From Pseudonocardia sp. CNS-004 (GTDB lineage: Bacteria; Actinomycetota; Actinomycetes; Mycobacteriales; Pseudonocardiaceae), in the NCBI GenBank assembly GCA_001942185.1, contig MKJV01000065.1:1-64000 (forward strand): a DNA stretch of 64,000 nucleotides, written 5' to 3'. Shown here in pieces: positions 18,788 to 27,915 of this stretch; the first letter of the stretch is position 1, and each line of letters starts with the position of its first letter. The position numbers were made by a program, and so were the translations under genes. Below the pieces are notes generated by a model that saw nothing but the letters and a program-made list of their open reading frames with translations, was not told the origin of the DNA and did not search any database.

Positions 18788-20011
18788 ATGAAGGCATCGT
18801 ACGACCCGCTCAGCCTGGATGATCATGCTGACGCCGAGCGGTTGCTGGCCTCGGTCCGGAAGGAGGCGCCGGTGTCCTGCCCCCACCCGGGGGTGAACGT
18901 GGTGGCGACCGACGGCCTCGCCCGAGCGGTCCTGCAGGACCCGCAGACGTACTCCTCGCTCTTCAACTTCACCCTCGAGCCGGGCCCTGCACCGGAGGAC
19001 ACCACCGGGGCCAAGAGCGTGATCACCCAGACGGACCCGCCCGACCACGCTGTGCTCCGGGGTTTCCTCCGACGCTGGTTCGCGCCGGCGGCACTGCGGA
19101 AACTCGAGCCGACGGTGCGCGAGATCGTCGAGGAGGTCGTCGACGCACTGCCCCGGACCGGCACCGTCGATCTCGTCGGTGACCTCGCACGGGTCATCCC
19201 GACCCGAGTGGTGTACAGCCTCATCGGCGTACCGCGTGCCGACTGGAATCGGGTACAGGCATGGGCCGATGCCGCCAACGCGACGCTGCCGCGCCAGAAC
19301 GTCGCGGTCATCGGGGAACTCATCGCCTACCTCGCCGGCCTGCTGCAGGAGCGTTCGGCCAGTGGATTCCGGGCGGATGACATCATCGACGGCTTCGTCC
19401 AGCCACGCCCGGGTGATCCGGTGTTCGACCAGACGGAGGCCCCGCTGCACCCGCTGCAGCTCATCCTGGCCGGAACCGACACGACGTCGGGGCTGATCGC
19501 GAACGTCTTCTACCGCATGCTGGAGGTGCGGACGAACTGGATGCGGCTGCTGGAACGGCCCGAGCTCGTCGGTCAGGCCGTCGAGGAGTCCCTGAGGTGT
19601 GATTCGCCGATCCAGTACGTCCTGCGGACGGTCACCGAGCCGTCGGCGATCGAAGGATGCCCGATGTCGCCGAGGGACCGCGTCGTGGTGAGCCTCCAGT
19701 CGGCGAACTGGGACGAGGCGGCGTGGGGGGAGACGGCGAGCTCCTACGACCTGGATCGTCGCGACTCGGCCGCGCACATCGCGTTCGGATCCGGGATACA
19801 TGCGTGTCTCGGCGCGCCGCTGGCGCGGATCGAGGCGCGGGTGACCCTCGAGACCATGTTGCGGGTCCACCCCGGCCTGTCGCCGGCCGAGGGGTTCGAG
19901 TGGAAGCTGGTCCCGGCCCTGCAGATGCGCCGGCCCAGGTCCCTCGCGGTGAACCTGTCCCCGAGCCGCGGGTGCCACCACCGCGCCTACACCAGCGAGA
20001 CCACGTCGTAG
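18788..20011 (+). CDS. Cytochrome P450 (second)
   Basis: An uninterrupted 407-residue P450. I-helix AGTDTTSG, K-helix EESLR and heme loop FGSGIHACLG with thiolate Cys340 are all present. It is less than 50 bases after the flavoprotein and may be the last gene of the operon; the ferredoxin and reductase nine kilobases upstream could serve both P450s. The last ten or so residues run into sequence homologous to the antisense of a LysR tail (19,975-20,035), so the natural C-terminus was probably replaced by a rearrangement, at a point where it should not affect the fold. Confidence 0.87.
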   Translation: MKASYDPLSLDDHADAERLLASVRKEAPVSCPHPGVNVVATDGLARAVLQDPQTYSSLFNFTLEPGPAPEDTTGAKSVITQTDPPDHAVLRGFLRRWFAPAALRKLEPTVREIVEEVVDALPRTGTVDLVGDLARVIPTRVVYSLIGVPRADWNRVQAWADAANATLPRQNVAVIGELIAYLAGLLQERSASGFRADDIIDGFVQPRPGDPVFDQTEAPLHPLQLILAGTDTTSGLIANVFYRMLEVRTNWMRLLERPELVGQAVEESLRCDSPIQYVLRTVTEPSAIEGCPMSPRDRVVVSLQSANWDEAAWGETASSYDLDRRDSAAHIAFGSGIHACLGAPLARIEARVTLETMLRVHPGLSPAEGFEWKLVPALQMRRPRSLAVNLSPSRGCHHRAYTSETTS

Positions 20012-20035
20012 GGACGCGGCAGTGCCCGCACGTCG
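19970..20035 (-). pseudogene. LysR C-terminal fragment
   Basis: On the reverse strand this stretch reads DVRALPRPYDVVSLV, almost the same as GDVRALPCPYDVVPLV in the intact LysR gene at 26,863-27,789. DNA identity over some 60 bases is also high. It is a 20-residue leftover of a paralogous LysR gene that ends within the tail of the second P450 and abuts the flavoprotein remnant. Confidence 0.55.
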
Positions 20036-20568
20036 CCTGATATGTCCGGATCGCGCAGGATCGCGGCGAAGTACGCGTCACGGCGTGGGACCCACCGTGC
20101 GTCGGTGGTCATCACGATCCGTCCCAGGCGTTCCGAGAGGCGGACCGTGGCTTCGGCGTGCGGCCGGCGTTCCAGCTCGTAGCTGTCCAGAGCGGAGTCG
20201 GCGAGTCTGCCCGCCAGTACGTCCGCGATCTTTCAGTACAGGTGGCGGCGTCGCGGACGCCGGAATTCAGGCCCTGTCCGGCGAAGGGCGGAATCATGTT
20301 GGCCGCGTCGCCCAGCAGGAACGCGCGCCCCGCCCGCCACTGGTCGGCGATGAGACTGTGGATGCGATAGATGGCGGTCCGTTCCACATCGTGCGGGGTG
20401 ATCGGACGCAGGCGTTGGTCGCAGCGCCGGCTCGAGAACGAGGACTCGCACGCCCCGCGCGGCCAGCAGTGCCGCCGCCGTCATCCCGACCGGTCCGGCA
20501 CTCGCCACTACGACATCGACCGACGCGGACCCGGCGCAGGTCGGTTCGACTTCACCGTTGAACACCAC
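20036..20568 (-). pseudogene. TfdB/MhpA-like FAD hydroxylase with large internal deletion
   Basis: The N-terminal FAD loop (DVVVASAGPVGMTAAALLAARG) is followed after about 35 residues by sequence from the middle of the protein: VERTAIYRIHSLIADQW, RAFLLGDAANMIPPF and AGQGLNSGVRDAA, then in another frame RRPHAEATVRLSERLG. Compared with the intact paralogue at 39,105 some 240 residues between the FAD loop and the GD motif are missing, as is the C-terminal thioredoxin-like domain. It cannot be active. Its upstream operator-like dyad (20,587-20,626) is still intact. Confidence 0.75.
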
Positions 20569-20586
20569 GCCAGCCTAGGCTTAGAA

Positions 20587-20626
20587 TGTCCTGAGAAAAA
20601 GGAAGCATGTTCTGCAAAGCAGGACT
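20587..20626. promoter_or_regulatory. TGTCCTG-N26-CAGGACt dyad, candidate IclR operator
   Basis: TGTCCTG (20587-20593) and CAGGACT (20620-20626) are near-perfect inverse copies 26 bases apart, the same spacing as at 39,025-39,064. The inner part also has GTTCTGC-AAA-GCAGGAC, a 17-base imperfect palindrome. It lies between the flavoprotein remnant and the aldehyde dehydrogenase operon, so it may act on either. Confidence 0.5.
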
Positions 20627-20806
20627 GCTGGAGGGTCACGTCTCCCTCCGGGACCCGGGCGGCCGGGGCGTCTGGATACGCGCCCGCACGGGCACAGCCG
20701 AGGAGGCGCGTGACCGGCACCGTCCGCGGTGGGCCGCAGGAGTCCGGCCCGGACACCCACTTGATTCACCGAGCGCCATCGAATGCCGCACGTCGAGGAG
20801 GACGCT

Positions 20807-22320
20807 GTGTCGATCACGTCGCCTGACCGAGCCGTCCGCGAGGGAACCGCGAGCTTGGACCACAACGAAGCGCGCGCCGCGGAACTACTTGAGAACGACT
20901 GGTCCTTCCTGATCGGGGGCAAGCTGCTCCCGTCGGAGGGTGGGCGCACCTACGAGGTGATCAGCCCGTACACCGAGCAGACCATCGCGCACGTCCCTGA
21001 CGGGACGAAGGCGGACGCCGACAAGGCCGTGGCGGCGGCCAAGGCGGCGTTCCCCGCGTGGTCCGGGATGCCTGCCACCGCGCGCGCCGACGCCGTGCGT
21101 GCGCTCGCGGACGCCGTGGCGGAGCGGGGACACGACCTGGCGCTGCTCGACTCGGTCGATGGCGGAGCCCGATCGGGGTCATGGCCGCGGACGTCAGGAT
21201 GGCGGTGCAGACGCTGCGCTATTTCGCCGGGCTGGCCTTGGAGACCAAGGGCTACACGACACCGGTGAGTACGAACCTGCACTTCACCGAGCGCCAGCCC
21301 TACGGCGTCGTCGTGAAGATCATCCCTTTCAACCATCCGATCATGTTCGCCGTCAGCAAGGTCGCGGCTCCGCTCGTCGCGGGGAACACGGTGGTGCTCA
21401 AGCCGGCAGAGATCACCCCGCTCTCCGCGCTTATGCTCGCCAGGATCTGTGCCGAGGTCCTGCCAGCCGGTGTGGTGAACATCGTCGTCGGCGACGGCGT
21501 CGAGGTTCCGGACGCGCTGGTACGCAACCCGGATGTGCACCGCATCGGCTTCACCGGCAGCGAAGCGGCGGGACGGGCCATCCAACGGGCGGCGGCCGAG
21601 GTCTCGGTCAAGACCGTCACGCTCGAGCTCGGTGGGAAGAACGCGCTCATCGCGTTCCCGGATGCAGATCCCGGCGAGGTCGCCCGCGGCGCCGTACAGG
21701 GCATGAACTTCACGTGGTCGGGACAGTCCTGCGGCTCGACGTCGCGGTTGCTGGTGCACGAATCCATCGCGGACGAGGTCGTCTCGCGCGTCGTCGAGAT
21801 CCTCGACGACCGCCGCTATCTCTCGCCACTCGATCCGGATGCCGTGCAGGGCACGATGGTCAACCGCAAGCAGTTCGACCGCGTCCTTGGCTATATCGAA
21901 TCCGCGAAGGCCGAGGGGGCGCGAGTCCGCGTGGGCGGCGGCAGGCCCGAGAACGCGGCGCGGGGCCTGTTCATCTCGCCGACCTTGCTCGACGATGTGC
22001 AGCCGCACCACCGCGTCGCGAACGAGGAGATATTCGGCCCGGTCGTGTCCGTGTTGCGGTGGAGCGACGAAGCCGAGGCGATCGCGCTGGCCAACAGCGT
22101 CCCGTACGGCCTCACCGGCAGTGTCTTCACCAACGACATCCGCCGCGCGCACCGCGTGTCACGAGCACTCGAGACCGGATTCGTCTGGATCAACGGAGCG
22201 GGCCCCCACTACCTGGGGCTGCCCTACGGCGGTTGGAAGAACTCGGGCGTCGGTTCCGAGGAAGCGATCGAGGAGCTCATGAGCTATTCCCAGAACAAGT
22301 CCGTGACGGTGATGCTCTGA
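20807..22320 (+). CDS. Aldehyde dehydrogenase family protein (frameshifted)
   Basis: NAD(P)-dependent aldehyde dehydrogenase. The first 120 residues contain LIGGKLLPSEGGRTYEV and FPAWSGMPATARADAV; near 21165 one C is lost and the next frame continues IGVMAADVRMAVQTLRYFAGLALE to the end. Catalytic residues are Glu in LELGGKNAL and Cys in TWSGQSCGSTSR; NEEIFGPVVSV is conserved. GTG at 20807 has GAGGAGG six bases upstream. Its stop overlaps the next ATG. With the ThDP enzyme downstream, it probably oxidises the aldehyde produced by that enzyme to an acid. Confidence 0.87.
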
Positions 22321-24099
22321 TGGCCTGGAACGCGCAGGCGAGGCCCGTCCACACGGCGGACGCCTCGACCGGGCCGGCGTGGGGCAGCGATGTCGTCGCC
22401 GAAGCGCTGGCGGCGACCGGAGTGGCACACATCGCGCTGACGCCGGGTTCGAGCTTCCGTGGCCTGCACGACAGCTTGGTCAACCACCTCGGCGCCGCCG
22501 CTCCCGAGATGCTCGTCTGCCTACACGAGGAGCACGCGGTAGCGATCGCGCACGGCTACGCCAAGGTCACCGGTGAGCCCATGGCGGTGGGCCTGCACGC
22601 GAACGTCGGGCTCATGCACGCCGCGATGGCGATCTACAACGCCTATTGCGATCGAGTTCCGATGCTGATGGTCGGCGCGACGGGCCCGGTCGACGCGGCG
22701 CGCCGCCGGCCGTGGATCGACTGGATCCACACCTCGGGTGATCAGGGCATGATCGTCCGGCCCTACGTCAAGTGGGACGACCAGCCCATGTCGGTCGACG
22801 CGTCCGTCGCTTCGATCGCGCAGGGCAACCGTGTCACGCGAACCCACCCGCAGGCGCCCGTCTACGTCTGTCTCGACGTGTCCGTGCAGGAGGCCGCCGT
22901 CACCGCACCGTTCGAACTCACGCGGCGGGTGGCGCGAACGGCCCCGGTGCCGGACGCCGTTCCCGCCGCCGAGGACATCGCCGGTGCGGTAGCGCTGCTG
23001 CAGGGCGCACGTGACCCGGTCGTCCTGCTGGGGCGCACCGGCAGCGGCGAGGCCGCGTGGTCGGCCAGGGTCCGGCTCGCGGAGATCTTGGGCGCTCGGG
23101 TCGTCACCGACGCGAAACTGCCGGCGTCGTTCCCCACCGAGCATCCACTGCACGCCGGCGTTCCGGCCGTGTTCCTCGATCCCGCGAACGTCGAGCTCCT
23201 CCGGTCGGCGGACGTCGTGCTCGCGCTCGACTGGGTCGATCTCGCGGGAACGCTGGGTATGGCGGACGCTCTGGACGCCACGGTCATCTCGGCGACGGTC
23301 GATCATCACCTGCACAACGGCTGGGCCAAGAACTCGTTCGGTCCGGCTCCGGTCGACCTCGCACTTCCCTGCACCGCCGATGTCGCGGTCGCGGCGCTGC
23401 TCGAGGCGCTGCCCGACGGCGCGGGGTTCGCCCGCCCCACCGCCCGGCCGCACCACGACGCCGGTTCGGCGAAGATCGCTGAGCTCGCTCCCGGCGCCAC
23501 GACTGTCGCCGAACTCCAGGACGCCTTGTTCGAGGCGACCCGTGGCACGGACCCGTGTCTGATCAGGACCCGCTGGCCTGGGACACCAGCCTCTGGCCGC
23601 TGCGCGGTCCCCTCGACGCGCTGGGGATGGACGGCGGCGGGGGCATCGGCTCCGGCCCCGGGATGGCGGTCGGCGCCGCGCTGGCCCTGCGGCATACCGG
23701 GCGCCTTCCGGTCGCCGTACTCGGCGACGGCGATCTGCTCATGGGCGGCACGGCACTGTGGACGGCCAGCAAACACGACATCCCGCTGCTCATCGTGGTC
23801 GCCAACAACACGTCGTTCTACAACGAGAGGTACACCAGCGCACCATCGCGCTCGCACGAGGGCGTGACCCCGAGAACGCGTCGATCGGTGTCGGCCTCGA
23901 CGGTCCGGCGGCGGATCTCGCCGGATTCGCACGGAGCCTTGGCTTCGAGGGCAGCGGCCCGATCACGAGTGCCGACGAGCTGCGCGGAGTCCTCGCTGAC
24001 GCGGTGGCCAACGTGCGCGCGGGCGGCCGCGTGCTGGTCGATGTCCGGGTGAGCGCCGGATACGCCCCCCATCTCACCGCAGCCCTGGACAAGGGCTGA
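22320..24099 (+). CDS. Thiamine-diphosphate enzyme, benzoylformate decarboxylase-like (two frameshifts)
   Basis: About 593 residues when repaired. The N-terminal pyrimidine-binding domain has HEEHAVAIAHGYAKVTGEP with the Glu that activates thiamine; the middle domain (RDPVVLLGRTGSG) is a DHS-like fold; the C-terminal domain has the GDG-x(n)-NN ThDP/Mg site (LGDGDLLMGG ... VVANNTSFYN). Frame breaks occur near 23567 (lost C) and 23833 (lost C). The family includes decarboxylases of 2-oxo acids (benzoylformate, phenylpyruvate, oxalyl-CoA) and acetolactate synthase. Coupling to an aldehyde dehydrogenase argues for a 2-oxo acid decarboxylase that makes an aldehyde. Confidence 0.85.
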
Positions 24100-24152
24100 A
24101 CCGGCTCAACCACCATCGCGAGCGCTGGCTCGCTGACTCGACCGGAGGGTCA

Positions 24153-24803
24153 ATGTCGCCCCAAATCATTGCCGCGCTTGTCCTGCTCGCTGTCTTCGTG
24201 CTGGGAACGGTGCGTTCGGTGAACCTCGGCGCAATCGCGCTCGCCGCCGGAATCGTCGTCGGGCCCCTGCTGTTCGGGATCCCGATGGACGATGTCCTTG
24301 CCGGGTTCCCGGTCAAACTGTTGGTCCTCATCCTCGGGGTCACCTACCTCTTCTCGATCGCCACCGTGAACGGGACGATCGAGTGGCTCGTCGCACGGTG
24401 CGCGCGCGCCGTCGGCGATCGGAAGGGGCCCATCCCCCTCGTTCTCTTCGGTACCACGGCCGTGGTGACGAGTCTCGGTGCTCTCGCGCCGGCCGCCGTC
24501 GCGATGCTCGCGCCGATCGGCTTGCGGCTCGCGCAACGCTATGAAGTCCCGGCCCGCCTGGCCGCGCTCATGATCGTCTACGGTGCCATGGCCGGCACCT
24601 TCTCGCCGCTGAACCCCTTGGGTGCGATCGTGGAGGGCACGGTCAACCGGGCCGGACTGCCGACGAGCCCTATCCTGTTGTTCCTGGCGAGCATGGCTGC
24701 GAGCTTGGTCGTCGCGCTCGCCGTGATGCTGCGTGAGGGCGGCGTCGCGCTGTTTCGCCGCGATGAGCGCACATCGGCCACCGCGGAGCGGGTCGCGCGG
24801 TGA
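24153..24803 (+). CDS. MatC-like dicarboxylate carrier, N-terminal half
   Basis: 216 residues with five to six membrane helices, starting MSPQIIAALVLLAVFVLG and containing GVTYLFSIATVNGTIEWLV, SLGALAPAAVAMLAP and GTFSPLNPLGAIVEGTV. This is the MatC N-terminal domain found in malonate/dicarboxylate-type carriers. The other half of the permease is in the next frame, which starts at the stop of this one (TGATG). The intact-length paralogue at 36,756-38,049 has both halves in one reading after repair, so this is probably one gene with a lost base near 24800. GGAGGGTCA precedes the ATG. Confidence 0.8.
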   Translation: MSPQIIAALVLLAVFVLGTVRSVNLGAIALAAGIVVGPLLFGIPMDDVLAGFPVKLLVLILGVTYLFSIATVNGTIEWLVARCARAVGDRKGPIPLVLFGTTAVVTSLGALAPAAVAMLAPIGLRLAQRYEVPARLAALMIVYGAMAGTFSPLNPLGAIVEGTVNRAGLPTSPILLFLASMAASLVVALAVMLREGGVALFRRDERTSATAERVAR

Positions 24804-25504
24804 TGGGCGCGGGCGGTTCCGCCGACGTGGCACTTGGCGGCGACCGGGACGAGCCCCCGTCGCCGAGCGCCGGGGGAAAAACGGACCTCCAGTCCTCCAC
24901 ACCGTCCGAGGTGGAGCCGGCTCAGCTGGTGACACTGGTGACGCTGCTCGGCGTCGCCGCGCTCGCACTCGGGTTCGGCTTCGACGTCGGTACCTGCGCG
25001 CTCGGTGCCGCGGTACTGCTCAACTTGCTACTGCCACGGTCGAGCGCGGGCGCGACGAAGCTCATCGGCTGGAATATCATCCTGTTGATCTGCGGGATCG
25101 TGACCTATGTGGATCTGCTCCAGAGCTCGGGGGCGATGGACATGCTCGGACACGGGCTCGCCGGCATCGGTTCGCCCATGTTCGCGGTCATCCTCCTGCT
25201 GGTGGCCGGGTCCCTGACGAGCGCCTTCGCCTCGAGCGCCGGCATTATGGGGGCGTTCGTACCCTTGCTGGCCGTGATGCTGGCGGGATCGGAGGCGAAC
25301 ACCGTGCTCATCACGACGGCACTGGCGATCTGCGTGACCCTCGTCGACGCGGCACCCTTCTCGTCGGTCGGCGCGCTGGTTGTGAGCAACTCGCCGGAGC
25401 ATGAGCGTTCGTCGGTGCACTCCGGGCTATTGCGGTGGGCTGCAGCGATGGTCGTGCTCGGGCCGTTGATGACCGGCTTGGCGCTGGTGTGGCCGGCGTT
25501 CTGA
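24803..25504 (+). CDS. MatC-like dicarboxylate carrier, C-terminal half
   Basis: About 233 residues. A hydrophilic 40-residue linker is followed by five or six helices with LIGWNIILLICGIVTYVDLL, SAFASSAGIMGAFVPLL and the re-entrant VDAAPFSSVGALVVSN. The same motifs (SAFASSAG, DASPFSSTGALAVSS) are in the paralogue at 36,756. Start is ATG 24803 (GTG at 24800 also possible). Uptake of the oxo-acid or dicarboxylate used by the preceding enzymes is the likely job of the reunited permease. Ends 85 bases before a bidirectional terminator. Confidence 0.8.
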   Translation: MGAGGSADVALGGDRDEPPSPSAGGKTDLQSSTPSEVEPAQLVTLVTLLGVAALALGFGFDVGTCALGAAVLLNLLLPRSSAGATKLIGWNIILLICGIVTYVDLLQSSGAMDMLGHGLAGIGSPMFAVILLLVAGSLTSAFASSAGIMGAFVPLLAVMLAGSEANTVLITTALAICVTLVDAAPFSSVGALVVSNSPEHERSSVHSGLLRWAAAMVVLGPLMTGLALVWPAF

Positions 25505-25588
25505 CCCGATAAGGCCGATCACCCTTGCGCCGGCACTCCAGCCGGTAGCGTCTGGTCTGGACATCGCATGGGGCCCGCCACGTTCGTC

Positions 25589-25619
25589 AAGGGCCGGCGC
25601 TCGTTGAGCGCCGGCCCTT
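25589..25619. terminator. Bidirectional hairpin terminator
   Basis: AAGGGCCGGCGCTC (25589-25602) and its exact inverse complement (25606-25619) form a perfect 14-base stem with a three-base loop. The arms begin with AA and end with TT, as expected for a terminator used from both sides. It separates the convergent MatC-like carrier and MarR genes. Confidence 0.85.
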
Positions 25620-25655
25620 CGGCAGTAGTGCAGCGGCCAAGACCGCGTGGAGTGG

Positions 25656-26627
25656 TCAGTCCAACGCCAGATCGTGATCTTCATGGATCCCGGCGGGGGA
25701 GCCGACCTCGTAGGGATAGCCCAGCGCACGGCAGCCCGCCAGGAACAACTCGCGCCTCGCGGAGTCTACGAGCGGCGCCAACAGGCGATCCTGCACCCGG
25801 CGAACCGCGGGGGTGAGTTGAGCCAGTTCCTCACGGACAGCGTCGGTGAGGAACAGCAACCGCCTGCGCGCGTCCGCCGGATCACGTTCCCGGGCGACCC
25901 ACCCGCGCCGCACCAATCGCCGCACGATGTCGGCCATGCTCGACTTGTCCAGCGACGCGAGCTCTCCGCTCGTGCTCTGGTCGATCCCCTCCGGATGGTG
26001 CCACAGCGCGTTGAGCACCGCGTACTGCGGCGCGGTCAGTGTTCGGCCCACCTCGACGCCCCACGCCACTGTGTGCACCTGCTGGGCGCGGCGAATGAGG
26101 TGACCAGGCGCATCGCGGAACGCCAGCGTGACGTCCGAGCCCTCCCCGGGAGCCGGGACATTGCCCGCGTACGCAACCAGGCGGAGCGCGTCGACGAACG
26201 GGGCCCGCTGCTCGACCGGCACCGAGTCGAGCAAACGCTGCTGCACGAGGCTGACCCGTGAGGTCACCTCCTTCAGCGCCGCACGCGCCAGCGGCGTGAG
26301 CCGAAGGGTCTTGCGTCTGCCGTCGGCGGGATCCTGGGCGAAGCGGAGCCATCCCTGCGCCTCGAGCCGGGCGACGACGTCGGCCGTGCTCGACTTGTCC
26401 AGTGAGGCGCGCGCCGCCGCGCGCTGGTCGAGGCGCTCCTGGCCGGCGATGACGCTGAGCACCGCGTACTGCGGGCTGGTTATGTCGAGATCCACGCTGA
26501 ACTCGCGGGTCCACAACAGCGCGTGCCGCTGCTGCGCACGCCGGATGAGGTGGCCGGGCGTGTCGTGCAGCGCGACCATCTGCGCCGCCCGCTTCGCGCG
26601 GTGCCGATGATGGCTCTGGTCGATCAC
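25656..26627 (-). CDS. Tandem double-MarR transcriptional regulator
   Basis: A 323-residue protein made of two MarR domains in a row. Domain 1 (about residues 22-160) has LIRRAQQRHALLW, LTSPQYAVL-like ITSPQYAVL, SLDKSSTADVVARLEAQGWL and DPADGRRKTLRLT. Domain 2 (about 178-310) repeats LIRRAQQVHTVAW, LTAPQYAVLNALW, SLDKSSMADIVRRLVRRGWV and DPADARRRLLFLT. MarR proteins are normally 140-160 residues and act as dimers; this is a covalent dimer. GTG at 26627 has GAGGGAC upstream; an ATG at 26579 is the alternative. It faces the ALDH/ThDP/carrier operon and probably senses an aromatic ligand. Confidence 0.85.
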   Translation of the reverse strand: MIDQSHHRHRAKRAAQMVALHDTPGHLIRRAQQRHALLWTREFSVDLDITSPQYAVLSVIAGQERLDQRAAARASLDKSSTADVVARLEAQGWLRFAQDPADGRRKTLRLTPLARAALKEVTSRVSLVQQRLLDSVPVEQRAPFVDALRLVAYAGNVPAPGEGSDVTLAFRDAPGHLIRRAQQVHTVAWGVEVGRTLTAPQYAVLNALWHHPEGIDQSTSGELASLDKSSMADIVRRLVRRGWVARERDPADARRRLLFLTDAVREELAQLTPAVRRVQDRLLAPLVDSARRELFLAGCRALGYPYEVGSPAGIHEDHDLALD

Positions 26628-26862
26628 TGACAGCGTCCCTCGTCTCGGCGCTCGCGCGGCGCGTTCCGTCCGTCTACGTACGATGATATCGATCTGTCCC
26701 GTCCTCCTTGCGTGGACGAGGACGTAGCCGACATCGCCCTGACTACGCACCCGGGCCGGCATCCGCTGGAACGCATCGCGTTCGGTCATCTCCGTTGCCG
26801 AGAGTCCTTGTGCGGATTGGTGCCAGCACGTATCGGCTCGGCAGGAGGCACGTGAGAACCGA

Positions 26863-27789
26863 TCAGATGATCCGCGCGCTCGCCTGGGCGAGGACGTCGC
26901 GGAACCAGACGTGTTCGGGGTCGTGCTCGTGCACCGGGTGCCACCACAGCGCCTCCACCAGCGGGACCACGTCGTAGGGACACGGCAGCGCCCGCACGTC
27001 GCCCGAGCGGACGAGCTCGCGGGCGAGGTGTCCCTGCACCAGGCCGATGCGGTCGGTGCCGGCGATGTAGAACGGCAGCGCAAGGAAGCTCTCGACGACC
27101 ACCTGCACGCGCGGCTCGATCCCGAGCATCTTGAGCTGGCGGTCGGCGGGAGTGAACGCCGCGGGGGAGTTGTAGGTGAGCACCCACGGCAGCGCCGCCA
27201 GATCGGCCATCGTCAGTGCCTCGCCCACCGTCGGATTGTCGGCGGCGACCAGGCACATCCAGGTGTCCTCGAAGAGATCCAGGTAGGGGAGCTCGGAGAG
27301 GAATCCGTGCGGCAGCAGGATGCCGTCGATATCGCGCAGGGCCTCCCCGGCGGACTCCACAACGGTCGCGGTGTGGTGCTGGAACCGGAGCCGGACACCA
27401 GGTGCCTGTTCGACGAGGATTGCGGCGAGTGGCCTGCCGAGCACGGCCATCGGGTAGTCGGAGCCGAGCAGCGTGAAGGTCCGCCGGGACACCGCGGGAT
27501 CGAAAACCGGCTCGCTGGCGAACACCTGCTCGGCACCGGCGAGGGCCACACCGACGCGGCGCCGCAGCGCGACGGCCAGGGGGGTGAGTTCGTAGCTGTT
27601 GCCGACCCTGGTCAGCAGTTCGTCGCCGAAGTGGCGGCGCAGCCGTGCGAGTGAGGCGCTGAGTGCGGGCTGGCTGAGCCCCATGGCCGCTGCTGCCCGC
27701 GTGACGCTCCGCTCACGCAGCAGCGCATCCAATGGGATGAGCAGGTTGAGGTCGAGGTTCGCGAGCTGCACCACCGCCCGATCCTCCAT
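26863..27789 (-). CDS. LysR-family transcriptional regulator
   Basis: An intact 308-residue LysR protein. Helix-turn-helix ERSVTRAAAAMGLSQPALS lies at residues 27-45, the effector domain from about 100. It resembles the LysR at 9,210 in its N-terminal layout (LDLNLLIPLDALLRERSV vs VDLNLLVPLRALLRHRSV). It is divergent from the flavoprotein-amidohydrolase-VOC operon across a 126-base gap with a perfect dyad, so it is the natural regulator of that operon. A 60-base copy of its 3' end is present at 19,975-20,035. Confidence 0.88.
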   Translation of the reverse strand: MEDRAVVQLANLDLNLLIPLDALLRERSVTRAAAAMGLSQPALSASLARLRRHFGDELLTRVGNSYELTPLAVALRRRVGVALAGAEQVFASEPVFDPAVSRRTFTLLGSDYPMAVLGRPLAAILVEQAPGVRLRFQHHTATVVESAGEALRDIDGILLPHGFLSELPYLDLFEDTWMCLVAADNPTVGEALTMADLAALPWVLTYNSPAAFTPADRQLKMLGIEPRVQVVVESFLALPFYIAGTDRIGLVQGHLARELVRSGDVRALPCPYDVVPLVEALWWHPVHEHDPEHVWFRDVLAQASARII

Positions 27790-27798
27790 CCACCCGAT

Positions 27799-27813
27799 TG
27801 ATGGCGACCATCA
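27799..27813. promoter_or_regulatory. TGATGG-CGA-CCATCA dyad between LysR and FAD monooxygenase
   Basis: A perfect 6-base inverted repeat with a three-base centre, ten bases upstream of the LysR start codon in the divergent intergenic region. Together with the AATTCATC that follows, it is the best candidate for the LysR operator of this operon. Confidence 0.4.
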
Positions 27814-27915
27814 CCGAATTCATCTTCCTGGATGTCGATTCTGCCCGGACAGTGGGTGTGTCGCAGACAGAGGGAGCGCGCCGTGGCCCACCCCGCCAGT
27901 CCGACGGAGGCATCG

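Noticed and set aside
21099..23867. Forward open frame of 922 codons starting within the ALDH gene
   Set aside because: The first 400 residues are ALDH in a wrong frame; real coding begins at ATG 22320 of the ThDP enzyme.
26671..26700. AT-rich palindromic words (TACGTA, GATATC, ATCGAT) upstream of the double MarR gene as its operator
   Set aside because: Could be the promoter -10 region and a MarR site, but the words overlap without forming one clear dyad, so it is not listed as a feature.
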